DNA of 64,000 nucleotides. Origin: Spirodela intermedia (Eukaryota > Streptophyta > Magnoliopsida > Alismatales > Araceae). Shown here in pieces: positions 51,194 to 63,384 of the stretch (position 1 is the first letter of the stretch; the number at the start of each line of letters is the position of its first letter). The stretch is taken from positions 2,341,378 to 2,405,377 of the forward strand of contig LR746264.1 in NCBI GenBank assembly GCA_902729315.2, in the 5' to 3' direction. Position numbers and translations under genes: made by a program. The notes beneath the pieces were generated by a model. It worked only from the letters and a program-made list of their open reading frames with translations. It was not told the origin of the DNA and searched no databases.

Positions 51194-54128
51194 TTTTTTC
51201 ACCTCCAGGTTAAACAGGGGGCAGGGGAGTTGATCGGATTACCTACTTTATCTGAATGGCGAGGAGCTTCCACCCCAATGACTTTAATAAGAATGATGCT
51301 ACTTATACTACTACTGATTATTAGATTTTGCAATCTCAAATCCCTTTTTTTTCTGTTCTTTTCATCGACTTCTACAATCTTACTTCGTTGTTGTAATTAT
51401 CTTAGTTCTACGATCTTCTGATCTTCCTCAATGCTGGAGATGTAGAAGCATAATTCCTCTCTTGTAACTTCTGGTTTCGTTGGAGATAGATGATCCTGAG
51501 ATCCTCTGCAATTCTTCACTTTTAGTATAATTAATTCAGTTCCTGAAAGGATTCTCTTGCCCTGATGGTTTGGTGTTTAGTCCCATCACTTGGAAATGAA
51601 TGATCAGCTGTTCATAGGCTTGGTTAGAGCAATCTTCCATTGGCCCTCACTAAGGATTCCTTGTGTTGGGATCGTTTCTTTGAAAGCATTCCTGGTTAGG
51701 CAACCAATTGAGATGAGAATATATGCCAATGATCATCCCTCTCCTTTCCCTTTCAACATAGGGATATGGAGAGGAAGGAAAGAGGACTGGAGCCTCTGGT
51801 CAAAGCACATGCGGTCAGTATACTATACTATCTGTGCCCTCTTCTTCATTACCTTTGTACTTGTTGCGAAGAGAGGTGAACAGTAGGGAATCATTTCTTT
51901 AAGCTCAGACCGTCAAAATTCCCATTACTCTCTTGATCCAAACCAGTTTCAATTGGATTTAAAAGAGAAAGCTGAGAAGAAATATGATATAGGAGTATCA
52001 TTGATTCATTTCATGCTGGAAAGGGAATTGATAGTAATTTATACCAATGACAAGCAGGGATACAAGCTAAAATTCTTTCAGCTTACTCGAAAATCACACG
52101 TTTTTGATACTCACGTCACATGGAACAATAGTGCGAAAGGTCAGTGAATGTCTTCAGCTGGAATTATGTTCTCATTAAATTCATAAATAAAAAATCTGTG
52201 TCTGTGTCATTCCTTCATGTTCAGTTCCCTGGATGTGAAGATGATATGATTGAGTTCCATGTTACATGTCTGGATGCATGATACCCAAATAGCAACTGCA
52301 ACCGGAAAAGTTCTATGTTGGTTGTAGATTATGTGAAATATTGATGAATGTATGAGAATAAATGACTCCATGTGCATATCATGAAGATGACCCTCAATGA
52401 TCTACAGGACTATTTAAAACATCAAATGGTGCAATCTGATTCTATTTTCTCTTTCTCATGCAGCGGATATGATTGTTGATGCTGTGGTGATGATGATAAT
52501 GCTATTATCATTGGCCAAAGTTTATATTACTAATATCATGCCTTTTTTTTTATTTGAAGCATCTATGGTGTGATATTTTTTTAAGAGGATTTGCCTGCAA
52601 GGTGGCATCTCTTACTCGCCATTCTTTCAGTTTTTGAAGAAGTTCATAATTCAGTGGGAAGTTTTAGATACCGTTTTGCAATTAGGGATTTATTATCTTA
52701 CTCATCTGTAGTCTCTGGTTCCTCCATTCTTACATATTGGCATTCTTTTCCATAGGTTCTACGATGTTTGGTTATTTAATTATTTATTGTCTACCTAATT
52801 ACTGTGACTGTGCAATTGCTGGAGCATCATCAAGACCAATATAATGGCCATGAGTGTTTGAGACCAATATAATGATTGAGGGAATTCCATGATTGGCTAG
52901 AGAAAATAGTGAAGTGCCATTTCGGATTTAATTTCATTTTTGTGTTCCTCCTTATTAGGACTCAGAGATTTGTGGGTCAGTAATTAGCACATTGTTCTAG
53001 TGGCTTCATGCAGGTGGGCACCCTAGTCCAGTTTTGTGTGTTTTATCTTTTATTTTTCATTAGAACGAGTTTGATTCAATGGATCTATGCTTCAACTTTG
53101 TTACCAAGTTGCTGAGTAACATTGGTGGGTTATTATGAGATCATCAACCACCTAGATTCACCCCATGTTTTTGTGCCCTTATTTCAAGAAAAATAAGCAC
53201 GAGTGCTGATGAGGTTGTCAACCAGTAAGCTCAGATATTTATTAGTGAGCTAATAGGGAAAGTTTGATCAGAATCTTCTTTAGATAAGTGTTGGGCACTG
53301 TACACATCACACCAAGATCAATTAAACCAGCACACTCTCAACCATAATTGGCAAAGTCAAGAGGAACATCATTGAAACTTGTATGTTCCTCTCCAAATCA
53401 ATAATCTTGGATTCAACCTGCCATTTTTATTCATGAAAATCTATGTTGATGCATTCTGTTGACCTGAAATGCGCATATAAGTAGCAGTGTAAGCAGCCTT
53501 TGGTTATGTTCCCGGAATCTATGATTATTGGTAATTATCTATGAACCTCAAGAAGTGCACCCTTGTTATATATCATTGCCTGCCAGGGATGCATTCAGTT
53601 TTAATGGATTTTTCTCCATTGCAAGGGGAAAACAGTCTGTGGAAGCCCTGCATTAATCATGTTAATGGCAGGATGCAACAGAGAATTCCATAAAAAGATA
53701 GCTTCAGCCAGCCCCTCTATCACATGTAAGTACCTCAACAGAAAATTCTGGATCTCGTTTATATGCATCTTAGGGTTTGATGATGAGAAAGTGATTCCGT
53801 GAATGAAACTGTGGCAAGAGAGGGAAAGAAAATATTAGCAAAAAAGGTAATTAACTTGTAGAGAGTTTGTAGCCAGAATCGTGATGCCCTCTTGAGAGAT
53901 GATTGTAACCATTTTTTTTTAAATTATTTTAATGAGTTTAAAAAACCTCTTAAACAATAGTAGACTAATCTGACTGATTAGATGTCTACCTCATCAAGTA
54001 GAGTAATGAAAGGACAAACGAAAAAAACTCGTAGGATCAAGGAAAAGAATTGCTTCATGGACCTTTAAATGGCAGAACAGTTCAGAAATATGGTCCACAC
54101 GGCTTTAAGTCCGGGGTGTGGTGAGGGG

Positions 54129-54181
<53 letters not shown>

Positions 54182-54696
54182 GGGGCGTAAAACTCTGCCA
54201 TTTCATGGAACAATAATACCAGAAGGCAGGCCGTGCCGGTTTCTTCACTCCACTGGTCTCCCCGACGGCAGGGGTATCCGGGGCATGAAGCTCGAAGCCA
54301 ACTTCCTCCTCAGACCGAGGGCAGATGTACCTGGGATTCAGACCAGATGAGATCGCTTCAGTGTGAATCAGTTTACTCCCTGCTCTACCTGTCCGGAAAG
54401 AGCGTGGCAACCCACCTACTGACTTGGTCTCAAAAGTCTACTCCCCAGCCGCCCTGTCGTACTCACCCGGAGCGGTTTCAAGGGATGGTTCCTGACGGGT
54501 CGGGACGTTGACTTGTGTTAGTTTCCCCGGACTTCCTCTTCCCGCGGCAATGACCATTTCTTGCTCTCTGTCTCTGTCTCTCCCTCCTCCTCTCGTGCTA
54601 AGGTGTTTGCAGGGTTCCTATTTCGGAGGAAGGTTGAGGCAGAGGGAGGGGAGACAACGGGGAGGGGCGTCTGGATCTTGCAGGTTCAGCGAAGTT
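51194..54696. other. Intergenic region between TAF9 and the RBR gene
   Basis: The first few hundred bases are the probable TAF9 3' UTR. The rest to about 54050 is AT-rich with only short unrecognised open stretches (for example 51590-51886 plus). From 54060 the sequence becomes GC-richer with a GA microsatellite (54132-54178), and probably contains the promoter and leader of the RBR gene; an open frame extends upstream of its ATG to 54508. Confidence 0.5.
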
Positions 54697-56055
54697 ATGG
54701 AGCAAAACCAAAACTATCAGGACCCCCCCGTCATCTTCTGCGACGCCTGCGGCGAACCCAAGCTGCACGCCGATATATGCTTCGTCATGGGGGGTTGCTC
54801 TCACCTCCCGTGCTTCGATTGCCTGACCCTCCGGAGAATGGCCGACGACGATGATCACAACGCCGGCTTTAGATGCCCAGTCCCCAACTGTGCGAACGGG
54901 TTCTTGTTCCAGCAACGATTTCAGGAGGCGCTGGAAGAAAGGGCGCAGGAGCTGGAGCTACATAGGGCTTTGCAAGAAGAAGAAGAAGAAAGGGTGCAGG
55001 AGCTGGAGCTTCAAAGGACGCTGGAACAAGAAGGAGAAGAAAGGGTGCAGGAGCTGGAGCTTCAAAGGATGCTGGAACAAGAAGGAGAAGAAAGGGTGCA
55101 GGAGCTGGAGCTTCAAAGGATGCTGGAACAAGAAGTTGAAGAAAGGGTGCAGGAGCTGGAGCTTCAAAGGATGCTGGAACAAGAAGGAGAAGAAAGGGTG
55201 CAGGAGCTGGAGCTTCAAAGGATGCTGGAACAAGAAGGAGAAGAAAGGGTGCAGCAGCTGGAGCTTCGAAGGGCGCTGGAAGAAGAAGAAAGAGTGCAGG
55301 AGCTGCCGCCAGATACGTTCTTCTGCTCCATCTGTATGGAGGACAAGCTGCGGTCTGAGGGCTTCATCGGGAAGAGCGGCTGCGACCATATATTCTGCAA
55401 AGACTGCATAGCGGGGCATGTTGAGGCAAAGGTGGAGGAGAACAACTTCCCCATCCGTTGCCCCGATCCAGAATGCCAGATTGGGCAGCTGGATCCGGAT
55501 GACTGCAGGGGGTTTATTCCCCCGGCCGTCTTCGATCAATGGGGATTACGTCTTTGCGAGTCGGCCTTGGCCCCTCCGGTGAGGTTCTACTGCCCCTTCT
55601 CGGACTGTTCAGCCCTTTTGACGAACGAGGGCGACGAGGAAGGGGGGCCATTGACGGAGTCGCAGTGCCTGCACTGCGAACGGACATGCTGCGCCCAGTG
55701 CCGCGTGCCATGGCACGCGGGATTGACCTGCGAGGAGTATAGGAAAGCGGTGGCGGACGAGAGGGAGGAGAACGCGGTCGCGAAGCTGATGGAGCTCGCC
55801 TTACGTAGCCGATGGCAGAAGTGCCCAATGTGTGGGATGCTCGTTGAGCGAATCGACGGCTGCCTCTTCATCCGCTGCAGGTGATTCGCCTGCCCCCGTC
55901 ATCCCTTCCCACCGCGGCTCCTTCCGTTTCAACGTGATTCGTCCTTGACTCCTTCCTCCCACAGTGGCTCCCTACACACTTTCTCTGTCCAGCCACCCTT
56001 CGTTCCACTTCCCCAGAACGCATCAGACCTGCACGTTGACCGAAGCAATTTCTAT

Positions 56056-56102
<47 letters not shown>

Positions 56103-56231
56103 ACTTGATAACTTGATTTATTCGTTGGTGCTTCCAGGTGTAACCACTGCTTCTGTTATCGTTGTGCATCGACCATGGATGAGACTCACTTTTGCCAAAA
56201 ATGCCGTCACACATGGGACCGAGAAAACTAG
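54697..56231 (+). CDS. RBR-type E3 ubiquitin ligase with extra N-terminal RING1-like module and 17-aa repeats (2 exons, 425 aa)
   Basis: RBR ligases pass ubiquitin from E2 to a catalytic Cys in RING2 before the substrate. Exon 1 is 54697-55880 and exon 2 is 56138-56231 (1278 nt). Residues 14-65 form a RING1-like module (C15, C18, C34, H36, C39, C42, C60, C65). Residues about 79-203 are Glu/Gln/Leu-rich repeats of EERVQELELQRMLEQEG, predicted helical or coiled coil. RING1 is 209-260 (C210, C213, C229, H231, C234, C237, C255, C260). The IBR is about 299-345 (C299, C304, C324, C327, C335, H340, C345). RING2 is 376-417: KCPMCGMLVERIDGCLFIRC with likely catalytic Cys389, then CNHCFCYRCAS and CQKCRHTWD. 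The intron splits RING2 at Arg395. I chose the ATG at 54697 because upstream in-frame sequence is low-complexity; an ATG at about 54550 is possible. All family ligands are retained, so activity is plausible. The named subfamily is uncertain. Confidence 0.92.
54931..55306. repeat. 51-bp in-frame minisatellite inside the RBR coding region
   Basis: Seven to eight units with landmark GTGCAGGAGCTGGAGCTTCA then AAGGATGCTGGAACAAGAAG lie in tandem, five of them almost identical. The 51-bp period keeps the frame, so copy-number change would add or remove 17 residues without disrupting the RBR domains. Confidence 0.95.
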
Positions 56232-59200
56232 AGCTGCAGTGGTTGCTAAGTACTATTACTCGAGAGAATAAAGGGAAAGGTTTCTTGTGATGTTAAGCAC
56301 AGGAGGATGGATCGGGTACCGTCCTTTTATAGCAGCTCATCCTAAAGTCTCCATCTACAGATACACGGAGAGAAAATGAACACATGCGACCACTCTCTAG
56401 AGCCGACGACTCTTGGGCGAGTTCGTCTTTCAAGAGGGGTCTAAAGTTGGGAAGAAGAACACACAGACTGTTGATGGTATTTTCCTTCCTTCTGATTTTA
56501 TTTCTATGGCTAGATTTTTTTAATTCTCTTCCCGAACCACCGAATAATGTTGTGCACCTGTTTAAGCCCACCTGAAAGATTTTTCAAAGTCTTGATTACG
56601 AGGAGTGTCAAGATATTTGAGAGGTTATTTATGGTTCATAAGTACGAACATAGTGCTAAGAAATATTGGGATATATTACTGGATCTTAGAGTAAAATCTA
56701 GGCTAATAATCCACAATCGGTGGATCTTCTCTATTAGAATTTAATGTGCAGCTTTCATAGAAAACATTATTTAAAATGTATGAAAAGAAAACGGGAAATC
56801 ATCTCAGATTCTCAGCTTGACACTATAGCCATAACCATATTCTCCAATTAATATTTAGAAAGGGAAAACTGCATAATTATATCTTCTTAGATAAAAATCT
56901 GAAATACAAACTATTATTTTTTTAATGAAGAGTAATATTCTCTTGAATGGATAAACAAGATAATATTAATCATGAATCATTATTGGTCAGACGAGTGAAT
57001 GATGACAAATACCTCTCTTTTAATCATTATTGGATAAATTATTCTTTTCATTGTGATACTAGAAAATACCTCTTTTAATAGAAGGATGACAAATTTGTGC
57101 TGCCCTAAATTGCTTGATTTGGCAGTGTTATCTTTGTTGAGTTGGATTAAGAACTCATTGTGATGGAAGGACAAGGATGGTACTTTTTAGGACACCTGAT
57201 AACTAATGGGTCAATGGGCCATTTGTATTCTCCAAAGAGAACTAGGCAGCAAACCCACATTGGGGCTCATTAGCTGTGGAGTGGTCTCTCACCCCCCCAA
57301 GCCCTAGACTGTCTGTCTAGTTAAGGGAAAGAGACAGTAGGAGTTAAGGGTTTTATTTTCTGAAGCAAAATGAAGTACAGTGCCCTTGGGACCACTTGGA
57401 GTGGAGTGGGGACTTGTGCATGTTTTTTTCAAGAGATTATCTTATCTTCCTCTTCTAGATTCATCCCCATTTCAGCTATGGAGTCCTTACATATTCTTCA
57501 TCAATCTCTAGCTAATGGCAATCTACTATTATTAAATATTACTGATTTTATTTCTCATGAAACATCAATAATTTGGGAATGCTCCGTATCATCTTTATAT
57601 CTTGAAACAAGAACCACCCTTGAAATGTAGATAACATGGAATCTCACTTCACTACAGTCCTTAACACTACTTTCATGAAATAAGATTAAGAAGAGTGATT
57701 GCTTCTTGTCCATTACATTGTATTAGTATGTCACCTTTCATATTTGATCAAGTAATTCACTTGAGTTTTATTGATACTTATGGAATTTTTTTAATATTTC
57801 AAATTGAAAAGCTTAAAATCATCAAAATTCCCATGAGATTGCCCTCTTGATGGAAAAAAAATGTCACATTTATTTTACAGAACTATTATTTAATTCACTG
57901 GAAAATTGTTTGATATTGATTCGAAATTATTAGATTTCCTCTTAGGTGGAGTTTTGCGAAGAACAATTATAAAGATATTGTGGGGCCTTTGGTAAACAAG
58001 TTAGGTTTTTGACTAGAGGCATAGTCCTCACAAAAATTAAATGAAACAACGAACTGCACATACACTTTGTTGGGTCATAGATTATCTCAATAATGCTTTA
58101 ATTAGTAATTAAAATAATTAACTCAATAAAAAATGCAAACTCACTCAATCAAAAATCATTAAAATAATGAAATAGAATATTTATCTTGCATAAATTTTAT
58201 TGAATAATACTGAATTCATTTGGATGTCTAAATAATCTCAATGATGATTAAATAGATTGAAGGAAAATTTTGAAATATTATATGTTGTAGAATGATTTAA
58301 TCGACGATCTTGATTTTTGAATATTAAAGAAACCTCACTTAGTCATTTGGTGATAAAAAAATATAATACCTAAATATAAATATAATACCAAGTTAGTACA
58401 AAATAAAATAGTCATTATGACAAGCACAAGCCTTAACACTTTATCTTTCTGGACAAAGTAATGAGTTATATTTTTTGTAGGCTTATGTGACTTATGTGAG
58501 TAAAGTGCAATAATGTTTTTAGAAAACTATCAAGGCATTGAATTTATATTGACTTTAAAGTATTACTAAAATCATATTTCTATCTCAATGTAAAGCATAA
58601 AGGCAAAGAATCGTTCCTCAAGATTCAAAATACTCAAAGAGTTATGATTTTTTATTAATTTTACACATGATCTTATGTGTTTTCAATCTATATGTCATAT
58701 ACTATTGAAAGGAATATCTTACTCAAAATTAAGGTAGGCAGAATTTAAGCTAGATTTCAAGGTAAAGACATCTAAATCATAAATCTATTTTTACTTTCTG
58801 CTATCAGTGAGGGACCTGATCAACCAAGTCAGATTTAAGAGCAAGGCATACAATGATGTTGAAATCAACATTTCAGACAGTGACATCTGCTTCAAGTTCT
58901 TTCTCCTCTCCCACCTTCTATCAAACTCTCAAATATTCACAAGCAAGATCAAGAACAATTTAAGAGAGATGTACATGTGGAAAAGATTCTCAAAAATTTA
59001 CTCTATCATCTTTACTATTTTCAGATCCTTGAACAACTATTGAAAATAAAAAATAATAACAATAATGATTTTTGTCCAAAATTAATATATTAAATTTAGA
59101 GTTATTGATGGTAAGTGAACTCATTGAGATGCTAATGGTGCATCAACAATGTAGTCATTGAGGCAGCTGTGATGAGTCTCCAACAAAAGAGATCTAGAAT

Positions 59201-60600
59201 TACTAATTTCTAAGATAGTATAATGTGTCACAAATTCATGAAGTTAAGTCATGTGAGAAACCTCATGTTATTTCTAAGAAATAGTATAATGTGCCACTAA
59301 GTATAACATCACCCACTTAAATATGAGAAACTAAAATATGGTTATCATCTAACACTATGAAATTAGTAAGAACATAAATAACCTTTTAATGAAGAATTTA
59401 GAAGCTTGTTGGTATAAAGAGGCTATGTTAACTCATGGAGCACTATTGGGATGACTAAGATTAGTGAAACCAAATGGTTGGGACACATTGAACTTATTTC
59501 ATCACTCCCTTAGTTACTATAGTTAGTAAAATATAATTACTTATAGTGAAAAATTAAATAAAGTTATGATTTTTTTAATTTGATTGATTTATTAGTTTTT
59601 TATCTTATTGTATTTCCAATCTTAAAGAAACAGCATGGAGGATTTGAATTTTCATCCAGCTACACATGCCCTGAAGGTTTAACCTTAGGACAATCCACAA
59701 TAAATTTCTAGATCTTTCGAAAAGGATTTTCTTCCAAAGTTGTGATTTATTTCATGATTTTTTATATCTATTAACCTTTTTAAAAATATCATGCGAATTA
59801 GATTTTGGTAAGCCTACACATTTTTTATCATCACATATTGGCAAATGCAATCTTGATATTTTGGTAGTCACAACCAAATTATCTAAAACATCCCAAATTT
59901 ATTTATTCCTTCATATAACTCATAATGATTTTTTTTAAAATAGATCAAATCAATAATGTCAAGATTATAGCCTTAGTCCTAAAATACTTTGAACAAATTA
60001 TTCTAGATTAGCATGTCCCTACAAATATTTAATAAAACTACATTCTTACACTCAACAAGTCCATTTTTGTCATAAAATCTGAACAATTTTTTTCATTCTC
60101 AAAAAACCATGTCATGGTCGTTTTTAATTTTTTGGTATGTATTATCCTTACCACTCCTATTACTTTGTGTGGGTGTGCAAAATGTCACTTTAGAGGGAGA
60201 GAGAGACATAGAGAGAGGGAGAGGGAGAGGGAGAGGGAGAGAGATACAAGAGATAAAGGAGGGGAATTGAACACTAGGCCTCATCCTCATCCCCAAAATC
60301 ATCTCTACCCTACTAGAATAGAAGACACAACCTCTGTCACCATGTGGGATGTCATATGTGCCTTCACGTTCCTGCTACCACAATTAATACTAGACACTCT
60401 TGCAAATACCAATCCAATAGACACTCTTGCCTCTTTCTACCCAAACATATAATTTATGAATAATTTAATTCCTATAGTATTTGGATCTGTATGTTATAAA
60501 TACAACTAATACCAGAAAAAAAGTAAACTTAGTCTACAAGCACATAAATGCATATTTGTGGGCTACTCAAACACAAAAGGAGGGTATAAATACTATCATT
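56232..60600. other. AT-rich intergenic DNA; possible gag trace near 58.8 kb
   Basis: Apart from the RBR 3' UTR no gene is seen. At 58807-59043 a plus-strand open stretch (VRFKSKAYNDVEINISDSDI) faintly recalls copia gag (UBN2-like) sequences, which would fit the pol remnant 2 kb further on. A GA-rich microsatellite lies at 60196-60243. Confidence 0.35.
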
Positions 60601-60630
60601 CCCTACCATTGATTTTTTTTATTTCAATAG

Positions 60631-62250
60631 ATGTTATCTTTTATGGATATGAATATTACATTAAATAGATTATCTAATGCAAAGGAAGCTGAAAAAGTAG
60701 GTGGACAAGGAGAAAGTGGTAATAACTATGCATTACCACTTGAACAATCCAACATGCCCATAACTCTAAAGGATTTTCTTGTGAATCCTCAAGTGAAATC
60801 AAAACTCCTAAAAGATACAGAACAACCTAGTGAAGTTATAGAAGCTTCCATGAAGAGAAAACTAATATAAAATCCTTATCATCACATAGTTAACCCTCTA
60901 TATAAGAAGACCTACCAATAGCTCTAAGGAAGGAAAAAAAAAATGTTTTAGGAGTCTTAGGTGTATAATTTCTAATTTTTTATCATACAAAAGACTATCT
61001 CTTATCTATCAAAATTTTTTTCTCACCTCACTTGATACCATTACTCTTCCATCTAATACTTTAGGTATCTAACAATACATATAATGGAAGAATGCTATAG
61101 ATGAAGAAATGAAAGTATTGAAAGAAAAACAGACTTAGAAATTAATTAAACTTCCTAAGTGAAGAAAACTGTTAGATGTAAATGGGTCTTCACTATTAGA
61201 TATAAACTAGATGGTAGTCTTAGAAAGATATAAAGCGAGATTAATAACCAAAGGGTATACTCAAATGTATAATATAACTTATTTAGAAAAAAATATATAG
61301 TTGTAAAAATGAATACAATGAGAATTTTGATTTTCTTATCACTATGGTATAGTTGGAAGATTAAGATATTTTGATTTTCTTATCACAATGAGAAAGTAAA
61401 GAATCAAGTAATGGTATGTAAGTCAAATAACACACTTTATGCCCTCAAACAATCACAACAAGAATGGTTTGGAAATTCACCAAAGTCATGTATATCTTGG
61501 GATATAAACCAAATAACGGAGATCATATTGTGTTTATTAAACACTCATCGTCAAGGAGAATAACTCTCTTAATATATGTGGATGATATATTAGTGATAGA
61601 AAATAATGAAGATAAAAAGGAGTACCTAAATAGTTGTTGATTTCTTGACATTAAAGCTCTCAAAAAATTGAGATATTTTCTCCAATATTGAGGTGTCATA
61701 CTCAAAATAGGTACTTTTATATTTCAACAAAAATACACTCTAGATAATTTATGGGATATTAGAAGATTAGGAAGTAAACCTCTAAATACATCTATAGACA
61801 CAAACCATAAACTTCGTAATACAAAAAATAGTAATCTAGTAGATATACAATCATACCAAAGACTAGTCAAAAAATTAATTTCTTTTTTGTATAGACCTAA
61901 TATCTCTTATGTTGTTAGTGTACTTGGTCAATTTATATATTATCCCAAGGAAGTTCACTTACATGCAGCTAATAGAGTATTGCAATACTTAGAGGGTACT
62001 TTATCTAAAAATATGATATTATTTAGAAGTGTACATTGATGTAGATTGTGCAAGCTCCCTTGTTGATCGATGACCTGTCTCAAGGTATTGCACCCTTATG
62101 AGCAACAAATTGGTTACATGGCACAATGAAATACAAAGACTGGTATCAAGATCAAGCATTGAGCCTGAGTTTAGAGTGATGACACATAGAATCTATGTAG
62201 TACTTTGGATAAATGAAATATTAGAAGACTTATAGATCAAATGGTAAGAA
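60631..62250 (+). pseudogene. Degenerate Ty1/copia pol (reverse transcriptase-RNase H) remnant
   Basis: A plus-strand frame, broken by many stops and shifts, follows the copia pol order. The RT start resembles W..A..EEM..L (about 61085-61120). RCKWVFTIRYKLDGSL lies at about 61175-61220. The active-site YVDD is at 61575-61586 (RITLLIYVDDILVIEN), then LRYFLQY.GVILKI, NLVDIQSYQRLVKKLISFLY, RPNISYVVSVLGQFI and the RNase H stretch SRYCTLMSNKLVTWHNEIQR then LVSRSSIEPEFRVM (62075-62180). No LTR pair, primer site or target duplication was found. An open stretch at 60631-60870 may be part of the element's linker. The element is an old, dead fragment. Confidence 0.88.
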
Positions 62251-62310
62251 CCAATCAAATGGATGGATGAACAGCTTTAAAGAGACAATTAGTGAGGGAG
62301 AGAGAGAGAT

Positions 62311-63384
62311 CTAGAGAGATTCACAAACAATTCCATAACGAGACAAAAATAGAGACAGATAGACAGACAAACAACGAGAGAGAGAGAGAGAGAGATTCGT
62401 TGGTAATTCGTTAAGTAGATAGGCTGAGAGAGATAATGATTTATTCGTTAATGAAGTGACGTTAAGGGCCACAAGAAAAGTTGTAATTTTATTGGATAAC
62501 AAGGGAGGTTTCTCTCCTCCATCTAGAAGACATAAGGTACGAGGGCCTTGACCCTCCTCGGAGAGATACCACTTCCTGGTTGCCCAGCTCCTCCCCATGA
62601 GATAGAAGGCGGTGCTCGCCATGACACAGAAGGAGTAGACCGTCTGGGAGGCGCAGGCGATGCCGGCGAAAACCATGATCTCGAACAGGTAGTGAGGGCA
62701 AGTCACGAGCCCGAAGAGCCCCCCCCGGGGGATCTTGTACAAGCCCTCCCCCTTCTTCCTGAGCCTGCAGAGGAGGACATGATGGTACAGGTTGCCGCAG
62801 ATCCCCACCACGAAGAGGGCGACGCCGGTGGGCTTCAGGTCTACCGGCGGCGGCGCCGTGCCCATCGTGAGGTACTGGGTATAGACGATGAACGCGGTTC
62901 TGGCGAGATAGCTGAGCGAGATCGCGGTAGCGGATTCGAGGGCCATGCGACCACTGTATCGGTGGAGTAACGGGCTCTGCAGAATGGGAGAACCGATCGG
63001 TATCGGGAACAGGAAAGCCCAGAAATCCGAGGAAGTAGAGGGCCGGCGTTCTGGGAGTGTGAGTACCTCGAGGAGCCTCTTAAAGAAGTGGAGGCCCAGG
63101 ATCGACGCCAACAGGGCGACGCCGGGCGCCTCCCTCGCCGCGGGGAACGCGAAGGGCGCCACCGCCACCGCAAGCGCCGGCGAGTACGCCGCCACCATCC
63201 CGTGCTTGCTGGGTACCATGTGGGCGACCGGCTGGCCGGCTTCCGAGAACTTGGAGTACACGTGATTTCCGAGTGCCTCATTGATGCCGCCGTACGCCTG
63301 GGACGCCAAGGAGATGGCCGCCATGGCAGGGGCCAGAAGCGAGGTCGGCAGGGGGAAGATGAAGGCAGGGAGCACGGCCCACAT
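62311..63384 (-). CDS. 3-oxo-5-alpha-steroid 4-dehydrogenase family protein, C-terminal frameshift (2 exons)
   Basis: This family (steroid 5-alpha-reductase C-terminal domain; relatives of DET2 and of Arabidopsis At5g16010) consists of ER-membrane NADPH-dependent reductases. Exon 1 is 63384-63067; a 90-bp GT-AG intron (63066-62977) without stops precedes exon 2 from 62976. Landmarks are GLHFFKRLLE, SPLLHRYSGRMALESATAIS, GICGNLYHHVLLCRLRKKGE, YKIPRGGLFGLVTCPHYLFE and FYLMGRSWATRKWYLS. There are several hydrophobic segments. After YLSEE (to 62554) the expected end VKALVPYVF plus stop is present at 62552-62523 but in another frame. The open frame instead continues with an unrelated low-complexity tail to 62311. 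Relative to the family about 17 nt seem deleted. Either the tail is genuine, the gene is recently damaged, or the assembly has an error. The substrate is unknown. Confidence 0.85.
   Translation of the reverse strand: MWAVLPAFIFPLPTSLLAPAMAAISLASQAYGGINEALGNHVYSKFSEAGQPVAHMVPSKHGMVAAYSPALAVAVAPFAFPAAREAPGVALLASILGLHFFKRLLEVLTLPERRPSTSSDFWAFLFPIPIGSPILQSPLLHRYSGRMALESATAISLSYLARTAFIVYTQYLTMGTAPPPVDLKPTGVALFVVGICGNLYHHVLLCRLRKKGEGLYKIPRGGLFGLVTCPHYLFEIMVFAGIACASQTVYSFCVMASTAFYLMGRSWATRKWYLSEEGQGPRTLCLLDGGEKPPLLSNKITTFLVALNVTSLTNKSLSLSAYLLNELPTNLSLSLSRCLSVYLSLFLSRYGIVCESL

Noticed and set aside
52828-52850. miR172*-like string GAGCATCATCAAGA
   Set aside because: Only about 12 bases match and no complementary arm lies nearby, so no hairpin precursor is supported.
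54958-55539. Minus-strand open frame with repeated Phe/Leu/His-rich units
   Set aside because: It is the antisense of the RBR 51-bp repeat; the plus-strand reading carries the domains.
58807-59043. Short open frame resembling copia gag
   Set aside because: The similarity is too weak to call a gene; recorded only as a possible trace of the element whose pol lies at 61-62 kb.
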